A stretch of DNA of 64,000 bases from Crocinitomix sp044361315 (GTDB lineage Bacteria > Bacteroidota > Bacteroidia > Flavobacteriales_D > Crocinitomicaceae). Each line of letters starts with the position of its first letter. Position 1 is the stretch's first letter. The position numbers and the translations under genes are program-made. The notes beneath the pieces were generated by a model, which worked only from the letters and a program-made list of their open reading frames with translations, ran no database searches and was not told the DNA's origin. The stretch lies in contig JBIKJA010000015.1 in the NCBI GenBank assembly GCA_044361315.1, positions 1 to 64,000 of the forward strand, written 5' to 3'. Shown here piece by piece: positions 1-8,821 of the stretch.

Positions 1-1162
1 AAGTAGTCGCTGTTCCTCCCGATGTAAAAGTTACCGAATCTCCCAAACAAATTTCTGTGGCATCTACTGTTAAAGTAACTGTTGGTAAAGGATTAATTTC
101 TATGTCTACTTCCAGTTCGCAATCGTCTGGATCTGCAGTAACAGCTGTGTAGGTAACAAAACCAACACCAACAGGTGTAAACGGAACACCATCCACCACT
201 CCCAAATCCCAAGTTACTGGTAAACCACTTGCTGCTGTCGCATCTAAAGTAATTGTTTCACCTACGCAAATTTCATCGTCGGAAACCACTACGGTCATAG
301 CATCACATAATACCGTGATTACAACTTGGCCGTTGCCTGCGCGACATCCAGCTGAATTCACTTGGGCTGTTCCATCGTTGTAAGAACCGCCGCCGCCGCC
401 GCCTCTGTGTAAAGGATTTGGAGCCACATATTGGCCGCCGCCACCACCTGAGTAACCACCGCCACCGCCACCGCCATAAGCTCCAGTTCCACCGCCGCCA
501 CATCCCCATCCACCAGTATTAGGATAAGTCCAAGTACATCCACCATTCGTACCGCCAGCACCGCCAGCCGCCCATGATCGCCCTGCCCCAGGGCCTAAAA
601 GAGTTCCCGGTAAAGCACCTCCATCCCACAAACCATTTCCTCCATAACCATTTCCAGTCAAGCCGCCACCACCAGAAGACCATCCACAATCGCCATTAAC
701 ATATCCTTTTTGTCCACCTGATCCACCTGTACCTCCAGGTCCTGATGAAGTAACCCCAGCTCCAGTTGTTACACCATGATGTCCAACAGCATTTGTTGCA
801 GCACCACCGCCACCGCCGGCAATAATCCGAGGTGTTACACCTTGTAAAACACCAGATCCACCACCACCGCCACCGGCATTATATCCAAATAAACCAACAC
901 CACCGACCACCACCGTTAAAACAGTGCCTGGTACAACCGTGAAAGTCCCTGCCATGCATGCTCCTAATCCGCCAGCGCCTCCACTTCCAGGCCCACCAGC
1001 AGCCCCTTTTGCTTCAATACGAATACTTGTAACTCCGGGAGGAACGACATAAGTTTGCGTTGCACCTGTATAGTTATATGTAGTAACTTGACTGTAGGAA
1101 GTACCATTTATTATAAGAGCCAAAAAAAGAAGGGCTGTAATTTGAGAAAATATTTTTAGCAT
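1..1162 (-). CDS. Secreted glycine-rich protein, partial (3' end outside window)
   Basis: The reading frame opens at ATG 1160-1162 and stays open to the left edge, about 387 codons. Residues 1-25 form a signal peptide ending near TSYSQ. An N-terminal module of the Gly-rich type found in many Bacteroidota surface proteins and phage fibres follows (TYNYTGATQTYVVPPGVTS). Residues of roughly 45-265 are very rich in Gly, with poly-Gly tracts and scattered Cys. From about residue 270 there are Ig/PKD-like repeats, each opening with an 'ICxGxxITL'-type strand (EICVGETITL, then EICLGDSVTF). This layout fits a type IX-secreted adhesin or surface protein; the sorting domain would lie outside the window. 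Function is inferred only from architecture. The GC-rich Gly codons create spurious open frames on the opposite strand. Confidence 0.85.
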   Translation of the reverse strand, partial: MLKIFSQITALLFLALIINGTSYSQVTTYNYTGATQTYVVPPGVTSIRIEAKGAAGGPGSGGAGGLGACMAGTFTVVPGTVLTVVVGGVGLFGYNAGGGGGGSGVLQGVTPRIIAGGGGGAATNAVGHHGVTTGAGVTSSGPGGTGGSGGQKGYVNGDCGWSSGGGGLTGNGYGGNGLWDGGALPGTLLGPGAGRSWAAGGAGGTNGGCTWTYPNTGGWGCGGGGTGAYGGGGGGGYSGGGGGQYVAPNPLHRGGGGGGSYNDGTAQVNSAGCRAGNGQVVITVLCDAMTVVVSDDEICVGETITLDATAASGLPVTWDLGVVDGVPFTPVGVGFVTYTAVTADPDDCELEVDIEINPLPTVTLTVDATEICLGDSVTFTSGGTATT

Positions 1163-1487
1163 AGTTGGTATTTTTAAGCCAGATCTTAACAATTAGAGGA
1201 ATGATCTTGATCTGTAAGACGTTTGAAAATTAGTATGGTTTCTTATCGATATGAAAAATATTTTTACTTTTATTATAAATCTAAAATACAATTAGTTATA
1301 TCAATTGTATTACTGTTAAGTCAAGCAAAAAAGTAAATCTGAAGCTAACTTAACCATTTACTCTTTGACTCAATTTAATAAACTAACATCCAATATTACA
1401 ACTTTTTTCAAAAAAACCCGTTAAAAAAAAGGAAAAAAATAAGCGTAATTCAAACGATAAGAGAAGAATTAGCTGATCTATTATTGC
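1163..1487. other. AT-rich intergenic region, no gene seen
   Basis: This is the divergent gap between the Gly-rich protein and yicC. It is very AT-rich, with long A and T runs and a short imperfect palindrome near 1287-1310. I see no coding potential and no RNA gene. It must carry promoters for both flanking genes. Confidence 0.6.
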
Positions 1488-1495
1488 TATTTTTG
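1488..1495 (+). promoter_or_regulatory. Candidate -7 element for yicC
   Basis: TATTTTTG matches the Bacteroidota housekeeping -7 consensus TAnnTTTG and lies 15 bp upstream of the yicC ATG. No clear TTG -33 partner is visible at the usual spacing, so this is only a candidate. Confidence 0.4.
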
Positions 1496-1509
1496 TAAAA
1501 AAAGAACCT

Positions 1510-2382
1510 ATGCTACAATCAATGACTGGCTTTGGAAAGGCTTCGGCGACTTTTTCGAACAAAAAAATTACCGTTGAGATTAAGTCGTTAAACAGCAAAA
1601 GTCTGGATTTATTTATCCGAATGCCAACGATTTATCGGCAAAATGAAATTGAGTTACGAAAAATAATTGGGAAAGAATTAGACCGTGGCAAGGTAGAATG
1701 CAATATCAATGTAGAGCCCATTGGTGTAGAAACTTCGCAAAAAATCAATAAAACTTTAATTAAAAGTTATTATCGTCAACTTTCAGAGTTGTCCGAAGAA
1801 ATGGGTCTGAGAGAAGAAAACATGATGGCGATATTATTGAGAATGCCGGATGTTTTTGCTACTGAATCTGAAGAATTGGATGAAGCAGAGTGGGAATGTA
1901 TTTTGCGCGTCATGAATGATGCGATAGAAGAACATATTCGTTTTAGAAACGAAGAAGGCCAGCGATTGGTAGAAGAGTTTACTTTACGGATTGGCAATAT
2001 TCAAAAGGCATTTGATCGGGTGCCAGAATTTGAAACAGGGCGAATTTCAAGTATTAAAGAGCGCATTGAGAACAATTTGGAAGAATTTGTCGTAACCACA
2101 AAGGTGGATAAAAATAGATTTGAACAAGAATTGATTTTTTACGTCGAAAAATTTGATATTTCGGAGGAAAAACAACGTTTAGGAAATCATTTGATCTATT
2201 TTCTTGAGACCTTAAATGAACCCACCTCACAAGGAAAAAAATTAGGTTTCATTTCGCAAGAAATTGGACGTGAAATAAACACCTTAGGTTCAAAATCATA
2301 TCACGCTGAAATGCAGAAACTTGTGGTGGAAATGAAGGACGAATTAGAAAAAATAAAAGAACAGATTTTAAACACCTTGTAA
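1510..2382 (+). CDS. yicC: YicC/YloC family endoribonuclease
   Basis: Residues 1-9 (MLQSMTGFG) and the segment around residues 20-35 (TVEIKSLNSKSLDL) are hallmarks of the YicC N-terminal domain. The C-terminus carries the DUF1732 signature 'QEIGREINTLGSKS' followed by a charged helix. At 290 residues it has the usual family length. YicC proteins have been shown in other bacteria to be RNA endonucleases that act in stationary phase or stress. It is first in a plus-strand run with gmk (14 bp gap), nadD and hemJ; a yicC-gmk linkage is common in bacteria and supports the call. The specific RNA targets here are unknown. Confidence 0.93.
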   Translation: MLQSMTGFGKASATFSNKKITVEIKSLNSKSLDLFIRMPTIYRQNEIELRKIIGKELDRGKVECNINVEPIGVETSQKINKTLIKSYYRQLSELSEEMGLREENMMAILLRMPDVFATESEELDEAEWECILRVMNDAIEEHIRFRNEEGQRLVEEFTLRIGNIQKAFDRVPEFETGRISSIKERIENNLEEFVVTTKVDKNRFEQELIFYVEKFDISEEKQRLGNHLIYFLETLNEPTSQGKKLGFISQEIGREINTLGSKSYHAEMQKLVVEMKDELEKIKEQILNTL

Positions 2383-2396
2383 TTTTAAAAGGAGAG

Positions 2397-3008
2397 ATGA
2401 CCAAAGCCGAAAAATTTGATACTATACTTGAGCAGTTTCCAAAGGGAAAATGCGTTATTTTTTCGGCACCAAGTGGTGCAGGCAAAACCACTATTGTTCG
2501 TTACTTGTTGCGAAATATTGAGTCATTCGAATTTTCAATTTCCGCAGCAAGTCGCGCGCCAAGAGGAAGAGAAGTTGATGGAGAAGATTACTTTTTTTTC
2601 TCGGTGGATGAATTTAAGCAAAAAATTGCGCGTGAGGAATTTGTGGAATGGGAAGAAGTTTATCAGGACAATTTTTACGGTACTTTAAAGTCGCAAGTTA
2701 TCGAATTTTGGAAAGAAGGCAAAACCATCTTATTTGATGTAGATGCCTTGGGTGGAATAAATTTAAAAAAGATTTTCAAAGATCAAGCACTTTCAATTTT
2801 TATTCGACCACCTTCACTCTTTGTTTTGGAAGAACGTTTAAAAAATAGAAAAACGGAAACACCCGAACAAATAAAAATGCGGCTAGACAAGGCAAACGAG
2901 GAACTAACGTATTCGGATCAATTTGATTATGTCTTGTTAAATGACAATTTGGAAAAGGCTTGTCATGAAACAGAAGAGGTTGTTAAAGAGTTTATTTCTG
3001 CTAAATGA
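2397..3008 (+). CDS. gmk: Guanylate kinase
   Basis: Phosphorylates GMP to GDP with ATP, in cytoplasmic purine nucleotide synthesis and salvage. The P-loop SAPSGAGKTT is at residues 23-32, followed by the GMP-binding region with 'SRAPRGREVDGEDYFF' (residues about 53-68) and a typical lid and C-terminal helix. Length is 203 residues, normal for bacterial Gmk. An ATG 14 bp after the yicC stop gives the short leader MTKAEKFDTILEQF before the core. It is co-directional with yicC and nadD, likely one transcript. Confidence 0.95.
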   Translation: MTKAEKFDTILEQFPKGKCVIFSAPSGAGKTTIVRYLLRNIESFEFSISAASRAPRGREVDGEDYFFFSVDEFKQKIAREEFVEWEEVYQDNFYGTLKSQVIEFWKEGKTILFDVDALGGINLKKIFKDQALSIFIRPPSLFVLEERLKNRKTETPEQIKMRLDKANEELTYSDQFDYVLLNDNLEKACHETEEVVKEFISAK

Positions 3009-3058
3009 GCTCGATAGTCGGCGATATCATTGATGGTTTTTCAGGAAAATAACAGGCG

Positions 3059-3661
3059 ATGAAGAAAAAAATTGGTTTGTTTTTTGGGTCATTTAATCCC
3101 ATCCATATTGGACATTTAATCATTGGAAATTACATGGCGCAAATGGATCTTTTAGACGAAGTGTGGTTCGTTGTTACACCTGAAAATCCGCTGAAAAAGA
3201 AAGCAAATTTATTGTCTGATTTGCATCGTCTGGCGATGGTTCGTCTTGCGGTGGAGGACAATACTAAATTACAAGTTTGTGACATTGAATTTCATCTACC
3301 AAAACCTTCATACACCGTTTATACCTTGCAAGCTTTGAAGGAAAAACACCCACGCTATATTTTTACCCTCATCATGGGAGAGGATAATTTACGGACCCTT
3401 CACAAATGGAAAAACTATGAATACATCTTAGAAAATTATTCGATTTTTGTTTATCCACGAATTGTAACGGAACAAGAACCAATCTGCACCTCATCTGAAG
3501 ATAAAAACATCAATTTGCCAAATGTCACCATAACGGATACCCCAATTTTATCGATCTCTTCTAGTTTAATTCGGGGAATGATTTCGAATAAAAAAGACGT
3601 ACGTTATTTACTTTCTGAAAAGGTTTTTACCTATTTGGATGAAATGAATTTTTATAAATAA
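3059..3661 (+). CDS. nadD: Nicotinate-nucleotide adenylyltransferase
   Basis: Transfers AMP to nicotinate mononucleotide to make deamido-NAD in NAD biosynthesis. The nucleotidyltransferase signature GSFNPIHIGH is at residues 10-19, and 'ISSSLIRGMI' near residues 166-175 is the ISSTxIR nucleotide-binding motif. The internal segment 'FTLIMGEDNL' matches the conserved GxDNL site. Length is 200 residues, typical for NadD. The stop codon TAA shares one base with the start ATG of the next gene (TAATG), so hemJ is translationally linked. Confidence 0.94.
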   Translation: MKKKIGLFFGSFNPIHIGHLIIGNYMAQMDLLDEVWFVVTPENPLKKKANLLSDLHRLAMVRLAVEDNTKLQVCDIEFHLPKPSYTVYTLQALKEKHPRYIFTLIMGEDNLRTLHKWKNYEYILENYSIFVYPRIVTEQEPICTSSEDKNINLPNVTITDTPILSISSSLIRGMISNKKDVRYLLSEKVFTYLDEMNFYK

Positions 3662-4188
3662 TGTATCAAATATTCGTTGCCTTACATCTGATTTTTATCG
3701 TGACTTGGTTCGCAGGACTTTTTTATATTGTCCGTTTATTTGTTTACCAAGCCGAATCAATTAGTAAATCAAAAGAAGCGCAAGAAATCTTAATTCCACA
3801 ATACAAATTAATGTCTAAACGATTGTGGTATGGAATCACATGGCCATCGTTTGTTCTCACCTTAATTCTTGGTACCACCATCTTGTGTTTAAATCCTAGC
3901 TTGTTGCATACGTACTTTATGAAAATCAAACTTGGGTTTGTGATTGGATTGATTATTTACCAATTATTATGTCATCGCTATTTTCTTCAACTACAAAGAG
4001 ATCAATCAAAAAAATCAAGTAATTTTTTTCGGGTTTGGAATGAAATAGCTACACTTTTTTTAGTGGCAATTATCTTTTTAATTGTGCTAAAAAGTCATGT
4101 AAATTGGATTTATGCCGTGATAGGATTTCTGTTGTTTGGCATCGGATTAATGTTAGCGATTAAGATCTACAAGAAAATTCGCCAATAA
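3661..4188 (+). CDS. hemJ: HemJ-like protoporphyrinogen oxidase / CopD family membrane protein
   Basis: A 175-residue protein with about four membrane helices. The N-terminal segment ALHLIFIVTWFAGLFYIVRL with 'FVYQAE' is the HemJ/UPF0093 signature, with the conserved His in helix 1 (residue 9). A Lys lies at the start of the third helix (IKLGFVIGL), where HemJ proteins have an essential Lys. HemJ oxidises protoporphyrinogen IX to protoporphyrin IX in haem synthesis. The broader CopD-like annotation is an alternative, but the 'GLFYxxRLFVY' stretch favours HemJ. It overlaps the nadD stop by one base. Confidence 0.8.
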   Translation: MYQIFVALHLIFIVTWFAGLFYIVRLFVYQAESISKSKEAQEILIPQYKLMSKRLWYGITWPSFVLTLILGTTILCLNPSLLHTYFMKIKLGFVIGLIIYQLLCHRYFLQLQRDQSKKSSNFFRVWNEIATLFLVAIIFLIVLKSHVNWIYAVIGFLLFGIGLMLAIKIYKKIRQ

Positions 4189-4300
4189 TAACCTCAGTTT
4201 TAACTCCCTTTTGAAATAATTACAACTCGTTAAGAGTTAGTACGCATGCATAGCACCCCCATTACCAGCCGAAATTGGAGTTAAAAAAAGCCTAAATAAT

Positions 4301-4687
4301 TTACTGAAGAAGCAAAATATGCCCCGTAAATTGTTCGATTTTATCCGAATTTAAACCTTTGGTTTGAATTACCCAAGGGTAAAGACCGGGAGAAGCCGCT
4401 TGGCTTCCATAATTTCCATCCCATTCTCCCGCTGGATTGTAGGATTCCCAGACTATTTCACCATTTCGATTAAATACAATCAAATGAAAACTGTACTCAT
4501 CCGCCCCGGAAATATAAATTTTCCAGGTCTCATTTCGTGTATTGCCATTCGGTGTGAATACATTCGGCGCGAACAACTCGATTGGTTGTTGACCGACTGC
4601 AGTTTCTGTTGAATCTTCAGGCAAATGTTGCCCAAATGCTTGTGCACCAAAAAAAATGCACAATCCAAATAAAGGTGCTTTTAACAT
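4301..4687 (-). CDS. Stand-alone CHU_C / type B T9SS sorting-domain protein
   Basis: A 128-residue protein. Residues 1-20 form a signal peptide (FFGAQAFGQ). After a short linker, nearly all the rest is one gliding-motility-associated C-terminal domain: 'APNVFTPNGNTRNETWKI', 'FNRNGEIVWES', 'WDGNYGSQAASPGLYPWVI' and the terminal 'GHILLLQ'. This domain normally sits at the end of large proteins as the type B sorting signal for type IX secretion. Here there is essentially no passenger, so it is either a minimal secreted protein or the remnant of a larger gene. It is transcribed toward hemJ and away from the crotonase gene. Function is unknown. Confidence 0.85.
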   Translation of the reverse strand: MLKAPLFGLCIFFGAQAFGQHLPEDSTETAVGQQPIELFAPNVFTPNGNTRNETWKIYISGADEYSFHLIVFNRNGEIVWESYNPAGEWDGNYGSQAASPGLYPWVIQTKGLNSDKIEQFTGHILLLQ

Positions 4688-5001
4688 AATTTTATTATCT
4701 TTTCATGTATCGAAATCACCCGTTGAGGACAGAAAATCCCGATTAATTATGGCACAAAGGAATGAAATATTTTTTGGTTTCCACGTGTTAAAGGGTTTAA
4801 TTTTAGGTTAATTCTTGGATTTTTAAACTAAAGCGCAATTTTAGAAGTCCAATCCCCTTTTATTAGTTCGTTTCATCCATTTTTAAAACAAACGAAGCCA
4901 ACGATAATCAATAAATTCTATCTCTGAATAGATGTCAGCAATAAAAACAAATGGTTCTGACAAAAAACTGTTTAAAAGTATCGGTTGAATACCATCAAAT
5001 C
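4688..5001. other. Intergenic region between divergent genes
   Basis: Apart from the promoter annotated at 5002-5031, I see no gene, hairpin with T-tract or repeat in this AT-rich gap. Confidence 0.5.
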
Positions 5002-5031
5002 TTGCTAATAATCCCTAGCTTTATACTTTTG
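5002..5031 (+). promoter_or_regulatory. Bacteroidota-type promoter for the crotonase gene
   Basis: TTG at 5002-5004 and TACTTTTG at 5024-5031 (TAnnTTTG) are separated by 19 bp, matching the Bacteroidota -33/-7 layout. The ATG lies 15 bp downstream. Confidence 0.6.
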
Positions 5032-5045
5032 ATAAATTTGGAAAA

Positions 5046-5825
5046 ATGACCTATAAAAACCTTGTAGTAACACAAACAGGATTAATTACAAACATCACAA
5101 TTAATCGACCAACACAATTAAATGCGTTGAACAAAGAAACGATTGAAGAATTGCATATCGCCTTAAAAAACGCAAATGAAAATAAATCTGTTGGTTGTGT
5201 GATTTTGACAGGGTCTGGCGAAAAAGCATTTGTGGCTGGGGCTGATATCAAAGAATTTGCAGATTTTACGATTGAAAAGGGAAAAGAATTAAGTGCAGTT
5301 GGACATGAGATTTTATTTGATTTTATCGAGAAAATGACCACCCCTGTGATTGCAGCAATTAATGGATTTGCACTTGGGGGAGGATTAGAGTTAGCAATGG
5401 CTTCGCATATCCGTATTGCAAGTAATACTGCTAAACTTGGACTCCCTGAGGTTTCTTTAGGAGTTATACCTGGCTATGGCGGCACGCAAAGATTAGCCCA
5501 ATTAGTAGGACGAGGCAGAGCAATGGAAATGATTACTACGGCAGGAATGATTAACGCAGATGAAGCATGTAATTGGGGATTAGTAAATCATGTAGTTACC
5601 CCTGAAGAATTATTGCGCTTAGCCGAAAAAATCGCAGAAAAAATTTGTAAAAATTCGCCAAATGCAATTGGGGCAGCAATTGTTGCTGTAAATGCAAATT
5701 ATACCGACGGAATTAACGGCTACAAAGTAGAAATTGAAGAGTTTGGGAAATGTTTTGGTACCCCTGAATTTTTAGAAGGAACAGGGGCGTTTTTGGAAAA
5801 AAGAAAAGCCAACTTTAGAAATTAA
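5046..5825 (+). CDS. Enoyl-CoA hydratase/isomerase (crotonase) family protein
   Basis: A 259-residue crotonase. It shows the CoA/oxyanion segment AFVAGADIKEF (residues 61-71) and the second oxyanion-loop segment 'NGFALGGGLELA' (106-117). Both Glu residues used by enoyl-CoA hydratases for water addition are present, at 115 and 135 (LPEVSLG), followed by 'PGYGGTQRL'. It is therefore expected to hydrate trans-2-enoyl-CoA to 3-hydroxyacyl-CoA in fatty acid oxidation or a butyryl-CoA-type route. It stands as a single gene with its own promoter, so the exact pathway cannot be told from context. Confidence 0.9.
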   Translation: MTYKNLVVTQTGLITNITINRPTQLNALNKETIEELHIALKNANENKSVGCVILTGSGEKAFVAGADIKEFADFTIEKGKELSAVGHEILFDFIEKMTTPVIAAINGFALGGGLELAMASHIRIASNTAKLGLPEVSLGVIPGYGGTQRLAQLVGRGRAMEMITTAGMINADEACNWGLVNHVVTPEELLRLAEKIAEKICKNSPNAIGAAIVAVNANYTDGINGYKVEIEEFGKCFGTPEFLEGTGAFLEKRKANFRN

Positions 5826-5883
5826 CTCCTTGAAATTGGGATTTGATCGCTAAGTAAATTAGATTTTTACACGAAATTAAACG

Positions 5884-7335
5884 GTGAGTACCTTAAAAAA
5901 ATTAGCAGGCCAAACGGCCATTTACGGATTACCATCTATCCTAGGGAGGTTGCTAAATTATTTTTTAGTGCCCATTCACACCCTTTTTTTTCAACCAAAA
6001 GAGTACGGAATCATTAGCGAATTTTATGCATTCGTGGCTTTTTTTGTGGTGTTATTGTTGTTTGGAATGGAAACCACCTTTTTCAGGTTTGTCAATCAAG
6101 CTGAAAATAAAGAAAAGGCCTTTAACCAAGCTTTTTCGTTGGTACTCATAGTTAATTTAACTTTTTTAACTTTTGTCCTCTTGTTTTCTCAATCCATTGC
6201 CACGTGGATGGGATATCCTGATTATCAAAATTATGTGATTTGGTTTGCTTTTATTTTGGTGTTAGATGCTTTTGCCTCCCTATTTTTAGCCAAACTCCGA
6301 TTAAATGAACAGGCAAAACAATTTGCTAAAATTCAATTCATTGGTATAGGAACAAATATCCTCTTAAATCTATTTTTTATCTACGCCTTAATGGTGCCTG
6401 AAAACGATCCTATTGGGATTGGCTATATTTTTATTGCGAATTTACTGTCGAGTGCGGTTAAGCTTGGTTTTTTGTACAAAGAGGTCTTATTGTTTCGATT
6501 TATTTGGGATAAGGTACTTGCAAAAGCAATGTTGATTTACACGTTGCCTTTGACATTAGCTGGTTTTGCCGGAATTATTAACGAAACATTTGATCGAATC
6601 ATGATCAAACGACTTTTGTCTGGACAGGGGAATGATTTCGCCCTAACACAAGTTGGAATCTACTCAGCCAACTACAAATTATCTATCTTGATAAGTCTGT
6701 TTATTCAAGCGTATCGCTACGCCGCCGAACCGTTCTTTTTCGCGCAAGCAAAAAATGTCGATGCCAAAAAAATGTATTCAAAAGTGATGACGTTTTTTGT
6801 CATCATCGTTAGTTTTATCTTTTTAATTATCGCCATTAATTTGCCAATTTTTAAATGGTTTATCCCTAACGAAGCTTATTGGGAAGGGTTAACAATTGTT
6901 CCAATTTTATTACTCGCCAATGTTTTTCTTGGGATTTATTACAATCAATCCATCTGGTATAAATTGGCAGATAAAACTAAATACGGGGCTTATATCTCGG
7001 TCGGTGGGGCCATGGTAACCATTTTACTCAATTTAATTTTAATTCCATATTTGGGTTATATGGGCGCTGCAATTACAACACTTTTCGTTTATTTTTCGAT
7101 GATGATTGCCTCCTTTTATTTCGGCCAAAAAATTTATCCAATCAAATATAATCTTCGGAAAATAATCTTGTATTTGGGTGCGGCTATTTTGCTGTTTGGG
7201 ATCAATCAACTCCTCTTTAAAAATCAAACGGATTTTACAGGGGCAAGCTTTTTTGTAAAGGTAATTTTGATTGGGATTTTTATAGGGATTGTGCTCTTTA
7301 TGGAAAGACCATTTAAAACGTTAAAAAAGAGATAA
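5884..7335 (+). CDS. Polysaccharide/lipid-linked oligosaccharide flippase (MOP superfamily)
   Basis: A 483-residue, highly hydrophobic protein with about 12-14 membrane helices. The N-terminus 'LAGQTAIYGLPSILGRLLNYFLVPI' is typical of the Wzx-type oligosaccharide flippase branch of the MOP superfamily, and a similar repeat of helices follows in the C-terminal half. Such proteins move undecaprenyl-linked sugar units across the inner membrane. The start is GTG (5884-5886), 58 bp after the crotonase stop. It lies 30 bp before dut and near a sugar nucleotidyltransferase, consistent with surface glycan synthesis. Confidence 0.88.
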   Translation: MSTLKKLAGQTAIYGLPSILGRLLNYFLVPIHTLFFQPKEYGIISEFYAFVAFFVVLLLFGMETTFFRFVNQAENKEKAFNQAFSLVLIVNLTFLTFVLLFSQSIATWMGYPDYQNYVIWFAFILVLDAFASLFLAKLRLNEQAKQFAKIQFIGIGTNILLNLFFIYALMVPENDPIGIGYIFIANLLSSAVKLGFLYKEVLLFRFIWDKVLAKAMLIYTLPLTLAGFAGIINETFDRIMIKRLLSGQGNDFALTQVGIYSANYKLSILISLFIQAYRYAAEPFFFAQAKNVDAKKMYSKVMTFFVIIVSFIFLIIAINLPIFKWFIPNEAYWEGLTIVPILLLANVFLGIYYNQSIWYKLADKTKYGAYISVGGAMVTILLNLILIPYLGYMGAAITTLFVYFSMMIASFYFGQKIYPIKYNLRKIILYLGAAILLFGINQLLFKNQTDFTGASFFVKVILIGIFIGIVLFMERPFKTLKKR

Positions 7336-7341
7336 ATTTAG

Positions 7342-7349
7342 TATTTTTG
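7342..7349 (+). promoter_or_regulatory. Candidate -7 element for dut
   Basis: TATTTTTG matches TAnnTTTG and is 16 bp upstream of the dut ATG, just after the flippase stop. No strong -33 element is seen. Confidence 0.35.
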
Positions 7350-7365
7350 AATTTTAATCATTTCC

Positions 7366-7800
7366 ATGACCGTTGAAATAATAAATAAATCAAGACATTC
7401 ACTTCCGAAATATGAAACTGTTGCTTCGGCTGGTGTTGATTTGAGGGCGAATATTGATGCGCCAATCGTGATAGGACCTTTAGAGCGTTGTTTGGTAAAA
7501 ACAGGTTTATTTATGGCGATACCTGTTGGATATGAGGGACAGGTGCGGCCACGCAGTGGGTTGGCATTCAAATCAGGAATTACCGTTTTAAATTCGCCTG
7601 GCACAATTGATGCCGATTACCGTGGTGAAGTTGGGGTGATTTTAATCAATTTATCTAACGAACCATTTACCATTCAAGATGGTGAACGAATTGCTCAATT
7701 AGTTGTAAGTAAATGTGAGCAAGCCGAATTTTATTTGGTAGATGAATTGACCGTGACGGAACGAGGAGAAGGAGGTTTTGGAAGTACTGGAGTTAACTAA
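7366..7800 (+). CDS. dut: Deoxyuridine 5'-triphosphate nucleotidohydrolase (dUTPase)
   Basis: Hydrolyses dUTP to dUMP and pyrophosphate, keeping uracil out of DNA and feeding dTMP synthesis. All five trimeric dUTPase motifs are visible: 'SAGVDLRA' (21-28), 'RPRSGLA' (61-67), 'GTIDADYRGE' (79-88), 'GERIAQLV' (106-113) and the flexible C-terminal P-loop-like 'RGEGGFGSTG' (133-142). Length of 144 residues is canonical. It heads a series with the nucleotidyltransferase and the TPR, DUF4292 and LytM genes, an order I recognise from other Flavobacteriia. Confidence 0.96.
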   Translation: MTVEIINKSRHSLPKYETVASAGVDLRANIDAPIVIGPLERCLVKTGLFMAIPVGYEGQVRPRSGLAFKSGITVLNSPGTIDADYRGEVGVILINLSNEPFTIQDGERIAQLVVSKCEQAEFYLVDELTVTERGEGGFGSTGVN

Positions 7801-7816
7801 ATTAATAAAATAACGC

Positions 7817-8821
7817 ATGAAAATAATTGTTCCTATGGCAGGACGAGGTAGTAGGTTAAGACCACATACCTTAACGATTCCTAAACCGCTTGTTCCAGTT
7901 GGTGGCAAACCAATTGTACATCGATTGGTACAGGATATTGCAAAAACCTGTGTAGAAAAAATTGATGAAATAGCCTTTGTGATTGGACGGGATTTTGGCG
8001 CTGATGTTGAAGCTGAACTAATTGCTGTGGCTGAAAAATTAGGGGCAAAAGGAACCATTTGTTATCAAGACAAGCCGCTAGGAACGGCACATGCCGTTTT
8101 ATGTGCTAAAGAAGCCTTGGTTGGACCGGTGGTAGTTGCTTTTGCAGATACTTTATTTAAGGCAGATTTTGAATTGGATCAATCTAGCGATGGTATTTTA
8201 TGGGTAAGCCAAATTGAAGATCCAAGTGCGTTTGGGGTGGTTAAAATAGATGATTCTGGCGTGATTATTGATTTCGTTGAAAAGCCAAAGACCTTTGTCT
8301 CTGACTTGGCGATGATTGGAATTTATTATTTTAAAGATGCCACCAAACTTAAATTTGAATTGGACTATTTAATAGAAAATAACGTAATTAAAAGTGGTGA
8401 GTATCAACTGCCAGATGCCTTGCGGAATCTCACCGAAAAGGGTCATCAATTTAAACCTGGTAAAGTTATTGAATGGTTAGATTGTGGAAACAAAGAAGCG
8501 ACAGTTTATACCAATCAACGTGTATTAGAATTTGACAAAGCGGAGCAATTGATTTCTGCAAATTTAGTTTCTATCAACTCGGTGGTAATTCCGCCGTGTT
8601 ATATTGGAGAAGACGTGGTCTTAGAAAATGCCATAGTTGGTCCGCATGTATCGCTCGGAAAAGGAACAAAAATTACAAATACGGTGATTTCAAATTCAAT
8701 TATACAAACAAACGTGATGATTACCAATGCAGTGATTAAGGATTCGATGATTGGAAATTCAGCAAAAGTCTTGCGCAAAGACACCTCGCTAAGTATCGGT
8801 GATTACACAGAAATGGAATGA
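7817..8821 (+). CDS. Sugar-phosphate nucleotidyltransferase
   Basis: A 334-residue protein with the nucleotidyltransferase signature 'PMAGRGSRLRPHT' then 'PKPLVPVGGKPI' at residues 6-34. Conserved substrate residues follow in 'GTAHAV' and in 'FVEKPK'. The last ~90 residues are hexapeptide-like repeats forming a left-handed beta helix ('VVIPPCYIGEDVVLENAIVG'). It belongs to the glucose-1-phosphate thymidylyl- / mannose-1-phosphate guanylyltransferase superfamily. Which sugar and which NTP cannot be fixed from the sequence. It shares an ATGA overlap with the next gene. Confidence 0.88.
   Translation: MKIIVPMAGRGSRLRPHTLTIPKPLVPVGGKPIVHRLVQDIAKTCVEKIDEIAFVIGRDFGADVEAELIAVAEKLGAKGTICYQDKPLGTAHAVLCAKEALVGPVVVAFADTLFKADFELDQSSDGILWVSQIEDPSAFGVVKIDDSGVIIDFVEKPKTFVSDLAMIGIYYFKDATKLKFELDYLIENNVIKSGEYQLPDALRNLTEKGHQFKPGKVIEWLDCGNKEATVYTNQRVLEFDKAEQLISANLVSINSVVIPPCYIGEDVVLENAIVGPHVSLGKGTKITNTVISNSIIQTNVMITNAVIKDSMIGNSAKVLRKDTSLSIGDYTEME

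Noticed and set aside
303..561. Two minus-strand frames of 67-68 codons rich in Trp/Arg or Ala/Val
   Set aside because: They are out-of-frame shadows of the Gly-codon-rich segment of the partial secreted protein, which is read from 1162 downward in another frame.
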